Assembly: GCF_023278185.1 (NCBI RefSeq)
Contig: NZ_CP066356.1
Span: 1,852,001 to 1,916,000, forward strand
Direction of reading: 5' to 3'
Length of the DNA stretch: 64,000 bases
Source: Bradyrhizobium elkanii USDA 76
Lineage (GTDB): Bacteria > Pseudomonadota > Alphaproteobacteria > Rhizobiales > Xanthobacteraceae
Every line of letters starts with the position of its first letter. Position 1 is the stretch's first letter. Both the position numbers and the translations under genes were made by a program. The notes below the pieces were generated by a model. It did no database searches and was not told the origin of the DNA. It saw only the letters and a list, made by a program, of their open reading frames with translations. Shown piece after piece: positions 23,502 to 32,671 of this stretch.

Positions 23502-24017
23502 TCAGGCGGAGGTGGAGGCCTTCTTGTTGACACCCTTGCGCAACGCAACCGTATTGAGCTTGGCGTTCGCGGCCTTCTCTTCGTTTAGGTTCGTGGTAAG
23601 GAAGCGCACGATATCGTCGTGGCCGAGCTCCTCCGCCCAGGCGATCAAGGTGCCGTAGCGGCATATCTCGTAGTGCTCGACGGCCTGCGCGTTGGCGACG
23701 AGCGCCGCATCCAGCACCGTCTTGTCCTCGATCTCGCCGGCCGTCTCGTCGGCTTCCTTGATGATCCCGTCGATGGCTGGGCATTGCGTGCCGCTTGGCG
23801 ATTGGCCGAGTTTCTCGAACACCTTTTCGAGACGCTCGATCTGCTTGTTGGTCTCCTCGAGATGGTTCTTGAGGCCCGTGGCCAGATCCCGGTTGGTGGC
23901 TTTGTCGATCATCTTCGGCAGGGCCTTGGTGATCTGCTCCTCGGCATAATAGATGTCCTGCAAGCCATGCAGCAGCAGATCATCCATCGTCTTGATGTCT
24001 TTGGTGAATAGTCCCAT
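23502..24017 (-). CDS. DUF892 (YciE/YciF-type) ferritin-like protein
   Basis: 171 residues starting MGLFTKDIKTMDDLLLHGLQ. DUF892 signature segments: DIYYAEEQITKALPKMIDKA, HLEETNKQIERLEKVFEKLG, ANAQAVEHYEICRYGTLIAW and FLTTNLNEEKAANAKL. The four-helix bundle carries Glu/His pairs (AEEQ, EHYE, NEE) of a possible di-metal site. Family members are induced by osmotic and general stress. The start is 30 bp downstream of an exact EcfG-type promoter shared back-to-back with the FAD-Rieske gene. ppa follows. Confidence 0.88.
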   Translation of the reverse strand: MGLFTKDIKTMDDLLLHGLQDIYYAEEQITKALPKMIDKATNRDLATGLKNHLEETNKQIERLEKVFEKLGQSPSGTQCPAIDGIIKEADETAGEIEDKTVLDAALVANAQAVEHYEICRYGTLIAWAEELGHDDIVRFLTTNLNEEKAANAKLNTVALRKGVNKKASTSA

Positions 24018-24045
24018 GACGCCGCTCCTCGCTCCTAAAGCGGGG

Positions 24046-24072
24046 GGAACGCATGCTCGCCGTGCTGGTTCC
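24046..24072. promoter_or_regulatory. Divergent, palindromic EcfG-type promoter
   Basis: GGAAC (24046-24050) and GTTCC (24068-24072) are inverted copies 17 bp apart. On the minus strand this gives GGAAC-N16-CGTT (exact); on the plus strand GGAAC-N16-GGTT. The same 27 bp can therefore serve the DUF892-ppa pair (start 24017) and the FAD-Rieske gene (start 24184). Confidence 0.75.
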
Positions 24073-24183
24073 TGGGCGTGAACGCCACAGCCGGCCGGGA
24101 AGATTATGATGGTGGGGCGTCTCGTGCGTCCGCAGGAACTCGCGCAAACAGGCCGCGTTTTGCCTCTTTGGGTGGAGTTCAAC

Positions 24184-25689
24184 ATGGTCAGCACCTCGCT
24201 CTGGATGGAGACCGAAATCCTGCCGGAGGCGGGTGCCCTCAAAGGCGATGTGCAATGCGATGTCGCCGTGGTTGGTTCGGGCATCGCCGGACTGTCGACG
24301 GCGTACGAATTGATGAAGCGCGGCCGCTCGGTCATCGTCATCGACCGCAAGGGTATCGCAAGCGGCATGACGGCGCGCACCTCGGCGCATCTTGCGCCGC
24401 TTTGCGATGATTTGATGAGCGAATTCAGGAAGCTGCGCCGCGCCGAGGTCGCCAAGCTGTTCTACGAAAGTCAGGCCGCCGCCGTGGATCGCATCGAGGA
24501 AATCCAGACAAGCGAGAAAATTGCCTGCGACTTTCTCCGTCTTGACGGTTACCTTTTTCAAGGCAATGGCATGCCGGCCGACATATTCGATGAGGAGCTG
24601 GAAGCGGTGCGCGAGGTCGGCGCACCGGTGCACCGGCTGGTCGGCGTGCCGCTCAAGGGCTGCGAGAGCCGGCACGTCTTGCGCTATCCGCGCCAGGCAA
24701 AATTCCATCCCCTCAAATATCTCGCCGGACTTGCCGCCGCTTGCGCAAGCGGCAGCGTCCGTTTCTTTGCCAACAGCCCGGTCGAGGAAGTCGCCGAACA
24801 TGACGGCGGCGTCACGCTGCGAACCTCACAGGGGCAGATCACGGCCGTGCATGCTGTCATCGCGACCAACGCATCAATCGCCGACCGCTTTCAACTGCAT
24901 ACCAAGGTTTCTCCTTACCGCACTTACGTGCTCGCCTTTGCCATCGCGCGGGGCGAACTGCCCGACGCGCTCTATTGGGACACCGAAGATCCCTACCATT
25001 ATGTGCGGCTGCAAACGGGCCCCGAGGAGGATGATTTCGTGCTGGTCGGCGGCGAAGACTATAAAAGCGGTGAGGCCAACGATGCCGACCAGCGCTTTGC
25101 TCGGCTGGAGAACTGGGCGCGTGAATTGATCCCGGCTTTGGACCGCATAACCCATCGCTGGTCGGGTCAGGTTCTCGACACGATCGACTATGCCGGCTTC
25201 ATCGGCCGCGAGCCCGGCAGCGAGCGCATTTACCTTGCGATGGGCGATTCAGGCCAGGGTCTGACCCATGGTGTGATGGGCGCGATGCTGAACACAGCCC
25301 TCATTCTGGGCGAAGATCATCCGTGGAAGTCCGTCTATGCGCCGGATCGCAAGCCGCTCGCTGCGGCGCGGAATTTCCTGCGCGAGAACATGACGATCCT
25401 GCAAAACCTCGCGGAATATGTGGCGCCGGGTGAAATCGCTTCGCTCGAAGAGCTTCAGCCCGGTGACGGCGCCATTCTGCGGCGGGGACTCGAAAAGATC
25501 GCAGCCTACAAGGACAAGGCTGGCGAACTGCATCTTCATTCGGCCAGTTGCACGCATATTGGCTGTCATCTGCACTGGAACAGCTTCGAGAGCTGCTGGG
25601 ATTGTCCGTGCCACGGTTCGATCTTTGCGCCCAACGGACGGCCGATCAATGCTCCGGCCGTGTCGGCTTTGCGCCCGGTAAAAGTCTAG
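24184..25689 (+). CDS. FAD-dependent oxidoreductase with C-terminal Rieske domain
   Basis: 501 residues from MVSTSLWMETEILPEAGALK; GGAG upstream. N-terminal FAD-binding DadA/GlpO-like domain with VAVVGSGIAGLSTAYELMKR (GxGxxG) and the acidic end of strand 2 (VIVIDRKGI). C-terminal Rieske [2Fe-2S] domain from about residue 420: CTHIGC and CWDCPCHGSIF supply Cys/His ligands. Likely transfers electrons between a small-molecule substrate and FAD. Substrate unknown. Expressed from the divergent EcfG-type promoter. A decayed paralogue lies 3 kb upstream. Confidence 0.88.
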   Translation: MVSTSLWMETEILPEAGALKGDVQCDVAVVGSGIAGLSTAYELMKRGRSVIVIDRKGIASGMTARTSAHLAPLCDDLMSEFRKLRRAEVAKLFYESQAAAVDRIEEIQTSEKIACDFLRLDGYLFQGNGMPADIFDEELEAVREVGAPVHRLVGVPLKGCESRHVLRYPRQAKFHPLKYLAGLAAACASGSVRFFANSPVEEVAEHDGGVTLRTSQGQITAVHAVIATNASIADRFQLHTKVSPYRTYVLAFAIARGELPDALYWDTEDPYHYVRLQTGPEEDDFVLVGGEDYKSGEANDADQRFARLENWARELIPALDRITHRWSGQVLDTIDYAGFIGREPGSERIYLAMGDSGQGLTHGVMGAMLNTALILGEDHPWKSVYAPDRKPLAAARNFLRENMTILQNLAEYVAPGEIASLEELQPGDGAILRRGLEKIAAYKDKAGELHLHSASCTHIGCHLHWNSFESCWDCPCHGSIFAPNGRPINAPAVSALRPVKV

Positions 25690-25831
25690 CGAGATCCGGT
25701 CAAGGCTTAGGGAGCGTTCCATCTTCAAGGACGAGGACATCGAGCAGGGCGATCTGCGTAGCCCGCGCACACCGTGGGCCGTCCTACGGCCGCTGCCAAT
25801 TGAGCCGATCGTTGACAGCTTTCGGTGCAAG

Positions 25832-26950
25832 GTGCTGATCGTCGGTGCCGGCATCACCGGTGCGCTGATGGCCGAGCGCCTGACACGGCAAGGCCGCCAG
25901 GTGGTCATCATCGATCGCGAGCTTCCCAGTCTCGGCAGCACGGTGGCCAGCACCGCCATGCTGCTCTGGGAAATCGACCGGCCGCTGTTCGAACTTGCGC
26001 AGCTCTATGGTTTCGAGAAGGCGGTGCGCTGCTATCGGGCCAGCCACCATGCCGCGCAGGGATTGCCGTCCCTGGTTTGGCAGCATGGAATTGCCTGCCA
26101 GATGCGACGGCGTCTCTCGCTCTATCTCGTCGTCGATGACAGTCCGAACCTTGTTCAGGATGAATGTGCGCTGAGGGGCCGCGCCGATCTGCCGTCCCTC
26201 TATCTCGATCACGCCGCGCTGCTGAAGCGCTTCGGCATCGCGCGGGCGGGCGCCCTTTTGTCAAGGGACGCGGCTGATGCCGATCCTGTGCTGCTCACAC
26301 ATGGCCTGCTTGATATCTCCCTGCAACGCGGTGCCCGCCTTCTCAAGGCCAACGCGGTTGCCTATGACAGCACGGCCCAGAGCGTCACCGTCGGCCTTGA
26401 GAACGGACTTTCGATCGAGGCGCGCCAGGTTGTGCTCGCGACCGGCTATGTGATGCCGGATATTGTGCGGCCCACGGCGCAGCAGCCAGCTTCCAGCTGG
26501 GCCATCGCGAGCCGGCGGCAGCCAGGCCATCTGTGGCCCGAACAGGCGCTCATCTGGGAAGCGAGCCGGAACTATCACTATGCGCGGACCACCACTGATG
26601 GCCGCATCATCCTTGGTGGCGAAGATGACCGTGCGCTCATCGAGCCTCACGCTCGTGATGACGCCACGCCTGCCAAGGTGAGGGCGCTCAAAGATTATCT
26701 GAAGGCGCTTTGGCCGCATGCATCGGAAGATGTGGCGTTCGGCTGGTCGGGCGCCTTCGATACCACACATGACGGATTGCCGTTGATCGGCAGGGTGCCC
26801 GGCTCCAAGAATATCTTCGCCGCCTTTGGCTATGGCGGCAACGGCATTACCTTCAGCTTCCTCGCGGCGGAACTTATGGCGGCGATGTTTGCCGGAGGTT
26901 CTTCGCCCCTGTTCGATGATCTTGCGATTGATCGCGATATTCCCGGCTAA
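25832..26950 (+). CDS. FAD-dependent oxidoreductase (DadA-like)
   Basis: 372 residues from GTG at 25832 (MLIVGAGITGALMAERLTRQ). FAD-binding GxGxxG at the very N-terminus, VVIIDRELPSLGSTVASTAM, and the C-terminal FAD loop FAAFGYGGNGITFSFLAAEL. The frame extends upstream with protein-like sequence (RSIFKDEDIEQGDLRSPRTP and LRPLPIEPIVDSF) but without any ATG, GTG or TTG, so a start codon may have been lost or an unusual one is used. It lies 140 bp behind the FAD-Rieske gene; the two could act in one pathway. Confidence 0.8.
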   Translation: MLIVGAGITGALMAERLTRQGRQVVIIDRELPSLGSTVASTAMLLWEIDRPLFELAQLYGFEKAVRCYRASHHAAQGLPSLVWQHGIACQMRRRLSLYLVVDDSPNLVQDECALRGRADLPSLYLDHAALLKRFGIARAGALLSRDAADADPVLLTHGLLDISLQRGARLLKANAVAYDSTAQSVTVGLENGLSIEARQVVLATGYVMPDIVRPTAQQPASSWAIASRRQPGHLWPEQALIWEASRNYHYARTTTDGRIILGGEDDRALIEPHARDDATPAKVRALKDYLKALWPHASEDVAFGWSGAFDTTHDGLPLIGRVPGSKNIFAAFGYGGNGITFSFLAAELMAAMFAGGSSPLFDDLAIDRDIPG

Positions 26951-27256
26951 GACGCGCGATCAGGCTGCCCAGCATGAAGGCGACGAGCAGCGAGGGCAGC
27001 GGAGCCTCTCGCACCACATCACGCAGAAACGCGAGCGCCTGGCCCGGCGGCTGCCCTTCTTCCAGCTTTCGTGCTGTGATTGCGCTTCATCGCTCCGCGC
27101 CGCACCTGATCCGCCATTCCCTGCTCCTTCAATCTGGGCAATAGACCGGCGGCGGAACCGTTCCTACTGCGAACGCTTTGGCCGTACCGGTGCTTTAGCA
27201 ACGAAGGGGACCCGAGGCCGTTCTGAAAGGACCGACAACGATCGATCAAGGATGGT
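26951..27256. other. Intergenic, nothing recognised
   Basis: 300 bp with no family match. GGAACCGTTCC (27171-27181) is a short inverted repeat but lacks a matching -10 for an EcfG promoter. Confidence 0.35.
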
Positions 27257-27420
27257 CATGGCTCAAGATCCGCCGGAGCCTAAACGAGACGGCAAAGGGG
27301 CCACATCTCGGGCTCTCGCAAGCCTGCACGGGAAGTTCAGGAGCCCTTCACCATCCGCCCGCCGGAAACCGATCACGGCTCAATGCCCAATCTGAAATGG
27401 TCGTTCGCTGCTGAACCAAT
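27257..27420 (+). pseudogene. Bicupin (oxalate-decarboxylase-like) N-terminal scrap
   Basis: One frame begins MAQDPPEPKRDGKGATSRAL; a second continues EVQEPFTIRPPETDHGSMPN and LKWSFA, resembling the TDHGxxPNLKxSFSD segment near the N-terminus of oxalate decarboxylase-like bicupins. The cupin cores are absent. Confidence 0.45.
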
Positions 27421-27550
27421 GGCTTCCACGCGCGCTTGTCGAAGCGCATTTGAAAGTCACGGGTGACGTCCTGGCGCGGCTCCTGACCACCAAAGCGGCG
27501 GTGATCGCACGATGGTATTCCCGCGACCAATCATCGAGCAGGAGGTCGAA

Positions 27551-28597
27551 ATGCCGCCGCGTGGCGTCCGTATGGAGGCGATGGAGGCACGTTCTGTCGA
27601 TGCCATTCCAGTCGGAAAGGAGTGGCAATATGAACCCAAATGGGACGGATTTCGTTGCCTGCTGGCGCGGGACCGGGACGCGGTGTCCATGCGCTCGAAG
27701 TCCGGCCAGGATCTCGCCCGATACTTCCCGGAGATCGTCGCCGCAGCCCGCGATTTGCGCGAACGGAGGTTTGTGCTTGACGGCGAGCTCGTCGTCGAGG
27801 TTGGCGGGCAATTTTCGTTCGATGACCTCCTGCAGCGCATCCATCCGGCCGCTAGCCGCGTCCAGAAGCTGTCCCGGGACACGCCGGCCCTGTTTCTCGC
27901 TTTCGATCTGCTGGAGCTGGGCGACAAAAAGTTGGCCGACCAACCGTTGTCCCGACGGCGACCTCAGTTGGAAAAGCTTGCTGGCCGCAATTTTTCGCGC
28001 GCGCCGCTATTTCGGCTATCGCCGGCCAGCACGAAGTTCGGGGATGCCGAGCGGTGGCTGCAATCGGCAGGCGGCGGAAGTGACGGCGTGGTCGCCAAGC
28101 GGCTCGATCTTCCGTACCAGACCGGGAAGCGCGAGGGCGTGCAGAAGATCAAGCGATATCGCAGCGCTGATTGCGTCATTGGAGGCTTTCGCTACGGCGA
28201 GAAGCTGCAGGCCGGCCGCAAAGCTGTCGCCTCATTGCTGCTGGGGCTTTACGATGCAGACGGCCTCCTGCACCACGTCGGCTTTTCGTCAGCCATCAAG
28301 GCAAAGGACAAACCGGCGCTGACCGAAAGACTCGAGATGATTGCGGCGACCAAAAGCTTCACTGGCAACGCGCCAGGCGGACCAAGCCGATGGTCGACGA
28401 GACGATCGTCCGAATGGCAGGCGGTGAAGCCGAAATACGTTGTCGAAGTGTCCTACGATCACTTCACCGGTGGCCGCTTTCGGCACGGTACGACCATCCT
28501 TAGATGGAGGTCCGACAAGAAGGCGGACCAGTGCACCATGGAACAGATGAAGCAAAAGATCGCGCGGGACCTCATGAGGGCGATCGAGCCAGCCTGA
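27551..28597 (+). CDS. ATP-dependent DNA ligase (LigC-type)
   Basis: 348 residues from MPPRGVRMEAMEARSVDAIP with AGGAGGTCG upstream. Adenylation motif I is EPKWDGFR (Lys is the AMP acceptor), followed by VLDGELVV (motif III-like) and SDGVVAKR (motif IV-like). The OB-fold part starts near CVIGGFRYGEK. No polymerase or nuclease domain, so it is a stand-alone repair ligase of the LigC/LigD-ligase-domain family. Family role: sealing breaks in stationary-phase repair, often with Ku, which is not in this window. It stands near uvrA2. Confidence 0.9.
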   Translation: MPPRGVRMEAMEARSVDAIPVGKEWQYEPKWDGFRCLLARDRDAVSMRSKSGQDLARYFPEIVAAARDLRERRFVLDGELVVEVGGQFSFDDLLQRIHPAASRVQKLSRDTPALFLAFDLLELGDKKLADQPLSRRRPQLEKLAGRNFSRAPLFRLSPASTKFGDAERWLQSAGGGSDGVVAKRLDLPYQTGKREGVQKIKRYRSADCVIGGFRYGEKLQAGRKAVASLLLGLYDADGLLHHVGFSSAIKAKDKPALTERLEMIAATKSFTGNAPGGPSRWSTRRSSEWQAVKPKYVVEVSYDHFTGGRFRHGTTILRWRSDKKADQCTMEQMKQKIARDLMRAIEPA

Positions 28598-29047
28598 CGG
28601 ATACTTGGGGTCTATCGCATGTCCCGGATCTCGCAGGCCAACACGCCCCGATCGCGTTCGCGCCAACGACAACCCAGTCTTGGCGCAGCAGGTCGTAGAC
28701 GACCTACAACGTAGGCCCAAGGGTGAGGGCTGCGAGCATCCCAAGCGAGAGGTCGCCCGTCGATCCACGCGGCCAAGCCTTCCTCAACTGAGGGATGTAA
28801 GACAGCGATGCGAGAAAGGCCGCGATGCCGCCAATAGAGGATGCGAATTTACCTATCACACTCTATGGCCACTCCTCGCCTGCCGACGGTGCAGATCCTC
28901 GGAGCGAGCCGGTTGCTCGGACTGCCGGCCAGCATTCGCGTCGTATCCCCTGTCAATGAATGCCGCACGGCAAACAGTGAGGAATAAGAACCGTTCCTAA
29001 CGTCCTGCGATCGTCACGCGAGCCACCGGCCATCAGCGTTTCCGTCG
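28598..29047. other. Intergenic, no gene recognised
   Basis: 450 bp. Open frames are Arg/Pro-rich and lack ribosome sites. GGAAC-N16-TGTT can be read on the minus strand near 28974-28998, but it points into the end of the next gene's downstream region. Confidence 0.35.
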
Positions 29048-29623
29048 TCACTCGACCTGCTCGCCGAACCGGTTCAAGTAGACCGCCATCATGGCGTCGT
29101 GAGTCTCGTCCGCGGAACTGCAGAACGCGTCGGTCACCAGGACGACGCGAAAAGCCCAATCGATCGCGCCGAGCGCGGTAGCGAGCACGCAAACCTCCGT
29201 CTCGCCTCCCGTAACGACGATCGTACCGACCAGCTTCTCGCGCCGGCGAAGATGCAGGTCGGATCCGGTCGACGGAGAGTAAACGTGCTTGTCGTAAATC
29301 GTGGCCGGGGGAACGAAGCAGGCGAGCTCCGGAACGAGATCGACTATATCTGGGCCAAGACGATCGATTGTCATCGAGCTCCGTCGCTCGTAGTACCGTC
29401 GCCACATCCCCGCACCTTGGCCTGAGGACCGGGCTGGGATGAAGCGGGTAAAAGTCGCCCGCTCGGGATGCCTTGCCGTGATGGCGACGATACTAGGAAT
29501 CAGCCGATCGAACCACGGCGTCCTCCATTCGGTGTCCTCTGCGAACATCCAGTGCATGTCGACGCAGATGTGAATCGTGTTGGCGCCGGATGGCCCCAGC
29601 CGTAGCACATCTCTCTTGGCCAT
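29048..29623 (-). CDS. Cysteine hydrolase, isochorismatase-like
   Basis: 191 residues starting MAKRDVLRLGPSGANTIHIC. Isochorismatase-like alpha/beta fold: DMHWMF carries the catalytic Asp, PATIYDKHVYSP the Lys, and IVVTGGETEVCVLATAL the nucleophilic Cys (G-G-x-T-E-V-C). Family members hydrolyse amides such as nicotinamide or N-carbamoyl compounds; the substrate here is unknown. The start is 38 bp downstream of an EcfG-like promoter on this strand. Its 5' end lies head-to-head with uvrA2. Confidence 0.85.
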   Translation of the reverse strand: MAKRDVLRLGPSGANTIHICVDMHWMFAEDTEWRTPWFDRLIPSIVAITARHPERATFTRFIPARSSGQGAGMWRRYYERRSSMTIDRLGPDIVDLVPELACFVPPATIYDKHVYSPSTGSDLHLRRREKLVGTIVVTGGETEVCVLATALGAIDWAFRVVLVTDAFCSSADETHDAMMAVYLNRFGEQVE

Positions 29624-29660
29624 CCTTCGGTCGTCTCAAGGACTTTGCCGTATCGGACGC

Positions 29661-29685
29661 AACAAGGGTGTTCCTTCATGGTTCC
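29661..29685 (-). promoter_or_regulatory. EcfG-like promoter (GGAAC-N16-TGTT)
   Basis: Minus strand GGAAC (29685-29681), 16 bp, TGTT (29664-29661). One base from the CGTT consensus, well placed for the cysteine hydrolase. Confidence 0.55.
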
Positions 29686-29802
29686 TTCGTTAACGCGCCC
29701 CGGGCGACTCGACCGGATGCCCTCGGGAACCACGAGATGCAGCCGGGCTTTTACCTCTCGATGTTCGAGAAAGCCGATAGAAGTGAAGAACTGACTTCCG
29801 CG

Positions 29803-32286
29803 ATGGCCGACGGTTTCGTCCGCGTCCGCGGAGCGCGGGAGCATAACCTCCGGAACGTTTCGCTCGACATCCCACGCAATGAGCTCGTGGTCTTCACAGG
29901 CGTGTCCGGATCCGGCAAGTCCTCCTTAGCGTTTGGGACGTTATACGCGGAGGCTCAACGTCGTTATCTCGAATCCGTATCACCTTACGCACGTCGGCTA
30001 TTCCATCAGATGCAGGTGCCCGACGTCGACGCAGTTGAAGGATTGCCGCCAGCCGTCGCCCTTCAGCAGCAGCACGGATCGCCGACAACCAGGTCGTCGG
30101 TGGGAAGCGTCACGACGCTCTCCAACCTCTTGCGCATACTGTATTCGCGGGCGGGCACATATCTGCGCGGGCAGGCCTTGCTTTACGCGGAGTCCTTCTC
30201 GCCTAACACGCCGGAAGGCGCCTGTCCGAACTGTCACGGCATCGGGCGAATTCATCAGGTCGTCGAACGAAGTCTGGTACCCGACGACACTTTGACGATC
30301 CGTGAGCGCGCCATTGCGGCTTGGCCTTCGGCTTGGCAGGGCCAGAATCTCCGGGACATTCTCGTCACCTTGGGGTATGACGTCGATAGGCCGTGGCGCG
30401 AGCTTTCGAAGAAAGATCGTGACTGGATTCTCTTCACGGACGAGCAGCCAACCGTACCGGTGTATGCGGGATACACGCCAGCCGAGACGCGAAAAGCCCT
30501 GAAGCGTAAGGAGGAGCCCAGCTATATGGGCACCTTCACCGGCGCCCGCCGGTACGTGCTTCAGACATATGCCACCACGCAGAGCATCATGATGAAGCGG
30601 CGTGTAGCACAGTTTCTGTCGAGCGATGATTGCCCGGTCTGCGATGGAAAGCGGCTAAAAGCGGAAGCGCTTTCGGTCAAATTCGCAGGAATGGACATTG
30701 CCGAGATGTCTCGCCTGCCGTTGGGCAAGCTCGACGAGCTTATCAAACCGTACATTGATGGAAGCAAGAAAGACGGTACCGACGATCCTCCCGAAAAGGC
30801 GCTTGTCGTTCAGAGAATCGTCGAGGATCTCGTCGGGCGTCTCGAAGTTCTGCTTGAGCTAGGCCTCGGTTATCTCACCTTAGAGCGCAGCACGCCGACG
30901 TTATCGCCGGGCGAACTGCAGCGTCTGCGGCTCGCGACGCAGGTCCGATCGAACCTGTTCGGGGTCGTCTACGTACTGGACGAGCCCTCCGCTGGCCTGC
31001 ACCCGGCAGACATTGAGGCGCTCTTGCGGGCACTCGGGCGCCTGAAGGCATCGGGAAATTCGCTCTTTGTCGTTGAACACGAGCTCGATGTGGTGCGCGA
31101 GGCCGACTGGATCGTCGACGTTGGGCCCGCTGCCGGGGACCAGGGCGGTCGGATACTCTACAGCGGGCGCCTTGCCGGTTTGGCCAAAGTCGAAGCGTCC
31201 CAAACACGAAGGTATCTGTTCGAAGATGCCGCGAGGGCACCACGCAAGATCCGTCGGCCGAGCAGCTGGCTGAAGCTGCGGAACGTGACGCGGAATAACC
31301 TGAGCCGTCTCGATGCCGACCTCCCTCTCGGCGTCCTTACATGTGTGACCGGCGTGTCTGGCTCGGGCAAATCCACTCTCATCAGCCAGTTTCTCGTCGA
31401 GGCGATCGCGGAGAAGCTAGGTCAGCGCCGCAAATCCGATCTGGACGAAGCTGAGCTGCAGGAGACCGTGCGTACGCTGAGTGGGGAGATTACGGAAGGG
31501 TTGGATCGCGTTAAACGTCTCGTTGTGGTCGATCAGAAGCCGATCGGGCGGACCCCGCGGTCCAATTTGGCGACTTACACCGGCTTGCTCGATCACGTGC
31601 GTAAACTTTTCGCCGGGACGAAGCAGGCGCGTGCCAGGCGCTACGACGCGGGCAGATTTTCGTTCAATGTGGCCAAGGGCCGTTGCGAAACCTGCGAGGG
31701 CGAAGGCTATGTATGCGTAGAGCTGCTGTTCCTTCCGAGCGTCTATACTCCGTGTCCGACGTGCCGGGGCGCTCGCTATAACCCGAAAACGCTCGAGATC
31801 AAGATACGGGACAAGTCGATCGCCGATGTGCTGGCGATGACCGTCGACGCGGCTTTCGAGTTCTTTAAAGACGATGACGTTCTTTCGCGCTCTTTGGGCG
31901 TTCTGCGCGAGGTCGGGCTCGGTTACATTAGACTTGGCCAGTCGGCCACCGAACTTTCAGGAGGAGAGGCGCAACGCGTCAAACTCGCCACCGAGCTCCA
32001 GCGCGCCCATCGTGGCGGCACATTATACGTTCTCGACGAGCCGACGACGGGACTGCATCCGTCCGATGTCACAAAGCTCGGCAATCAGCTGCAAGGGCTC
32101 GTCGAGGCTGGCAACACCGTCGTTCTGGTCGAGCATGATATGTCTGTTGCAGCGGAGAGCGACTGGATCGTAGAAGTCGGCCCTGGCGCTGGAAACGAAG
32201 GAGGTCGCATCGTGGCGTCCGGACGACCGGATCAAGTTGCTGCCTCCGGGAGCCGGACAGCAGAATATTTGAAGCGAGCGCTCTAA
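29803..32286 (+). CDS. uvrA2: Class II UvrA-like excinuclease ATPase (UvrA2)
   Basis: 827 residues from [20 protein letters not shown]; the frame is open upstream, but this start fits the UvrA N-terminus. Two ABC ATPase halves: Walker [10 protein letters not shown] (about residue 32) and GVSGSGKST (about 515), signature motifs [12 protein letters not shown] and [12 protein letters not shown], Walker [15 protein letters not shown] and [13 protein letters not shown]. Zinc modules CPNCHGIG...CPVCDG and CETCEGEG...CPTCRG. About 110 residues shorter than canonical UvrA, as in class II proteins that lack the UvrB-binding domain. DNA-damage recognition or protection from DNA-acting toxins are the known roles of the class. 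Confidence 0.92.
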   Translation: MADGFVRVRGAREHNLRNVSLDIPRNELVVFTGVSGSGKSSLAFGTLYAEAQRRYLESVSPYARRLFHQMQVPDVDAVEGLPPAVALQQQHGSPTTRSSVGSVTTLSNLLRILYSRAGTYLRGQALLYAESFSPNTPEGACPNCHGIGRIHQVVERSLVPDDTLTIRERAIAAWPSAWQGQNLRDILVTLGYDVDRPWRELSKKDRDWILFTDEQPTVPVYAGYTPAETRKALKRKEEPSYMGTFTGARRYVLQTYATTQSIMMKRRVAQFLSSDDCPVCDGKRLKAEALSVKFAGMDIAEMSRLPLGKLDELIKPYIDGSKKDGTDDPPEKALVVQRIVEDLVGRLEVLLELGLGYLTLERSTPTLSPGELQRLRLATQVRSNLFGVVYVLDEPSAGLHPADIEALLRALGRLKASGNSLFVVEHELDVVREADWIVDVGPAAGDQGGRILYSGRLAGLAKVEASQTRRYLFEDAARAPRKIRRPSSWLKLRNVTRNNLSRLDADLPLGVLTCVTGVSGSGKSTLISQFLVEAIAEKLGQRRKSDLDEAELQETVRTLSGEITEGLDRVKRLVVVDQKPIGRTPRSNLATYTGLLDHVRKLFAGTKQARARRYDAGRFSFNVAKGRCETCEGEGYVCVELLFLPSVYTPCPTCRGARYNPKTLEIKIRDKSIADVLAMTVDAAFEFFKDDDVLSRSLGVLREVGLGYIRLGQSATELSGGEAQRVKLATELQRAHRGGTLYVLDEPTTGLHPSDVTKLGNQLQGLVEAGNTVVLVEHDMSVAAESDWIVEVGPGAGNEGGRIVASGRPDQVAASGSRTAEYLKRAL

Positions 32287-32316
32287 CGAGTTCATCGAAG
32301 GCCGCCAGCCCCCATA

Positions 32317-32341
32317 GGAACACCGGGGGACGCAGTTGGTT
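32317..32341 (+). promoter_or_regulatory. EcfG-like promoter (GGAAC-N16-GGTT)
   Basis: GGAAC 32317-32321, 16 bp, GGTT 32338-32341, 32 bp upstream of the next start codon. Confidence 0.6.
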
Positions 32342-32372
32342 GTTTGCCATCGCCTGCCCGAAAGAGACACGC

Positions 32373-32660
32373 ATGGAAAGCATCCTCGTCGCCGAATTCG
32401 ATACTAGCCGCGCGGCAGAGCTCGCGGTCGAGCACGTTGTGCAGGAGTGCGGAGTCCAGAGAACCGACGTGGTGCAGCCGATGGGCGCCGACAATACATC
32501 CGGCGATCGACCCGCGCTCGCCGACGTGAAGGTAAAGCCGAAGCCGGGCGAGAAGCTTGGGGGCCCGATCGAAGTATCCGTCGACTTCCATGGCGACGAT
32601 CCGAAGCGCGTCGCGGACGCGCTGAAATCCGTTGGTGCTAAGGCCGTCCGGATGAAGTAA
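32373..32660 (+). CDS. Small hypothetical protein, ferredoxin-like fold suggested
   Basis: 95 residues starting MESILVAEFDTSRAAELAVE. Beta-alpha-beta pattern with VAEFDTSRAAELAVEHVVQ at one end and DPKRVADALKSVGAKAVRM at the other. A Pro/Lys-rich loop (VKVKPKPGEKLGG) lies between. Twelve bp upstream of the SDR gene, in one operon behind an EcfG-like promoter. Unknown function. Confidence 0.65.
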   Translation: MESILVAEFDTSRAAELAVEHVVQECGVQRTDVVQPMGADNTSGDRPALADVKVKPKPGEKLGGPIEVSVDFHGDDPKRVADALKSVGAKAVRMK

Positions 32661-32671
32661 AGGACAGAATC

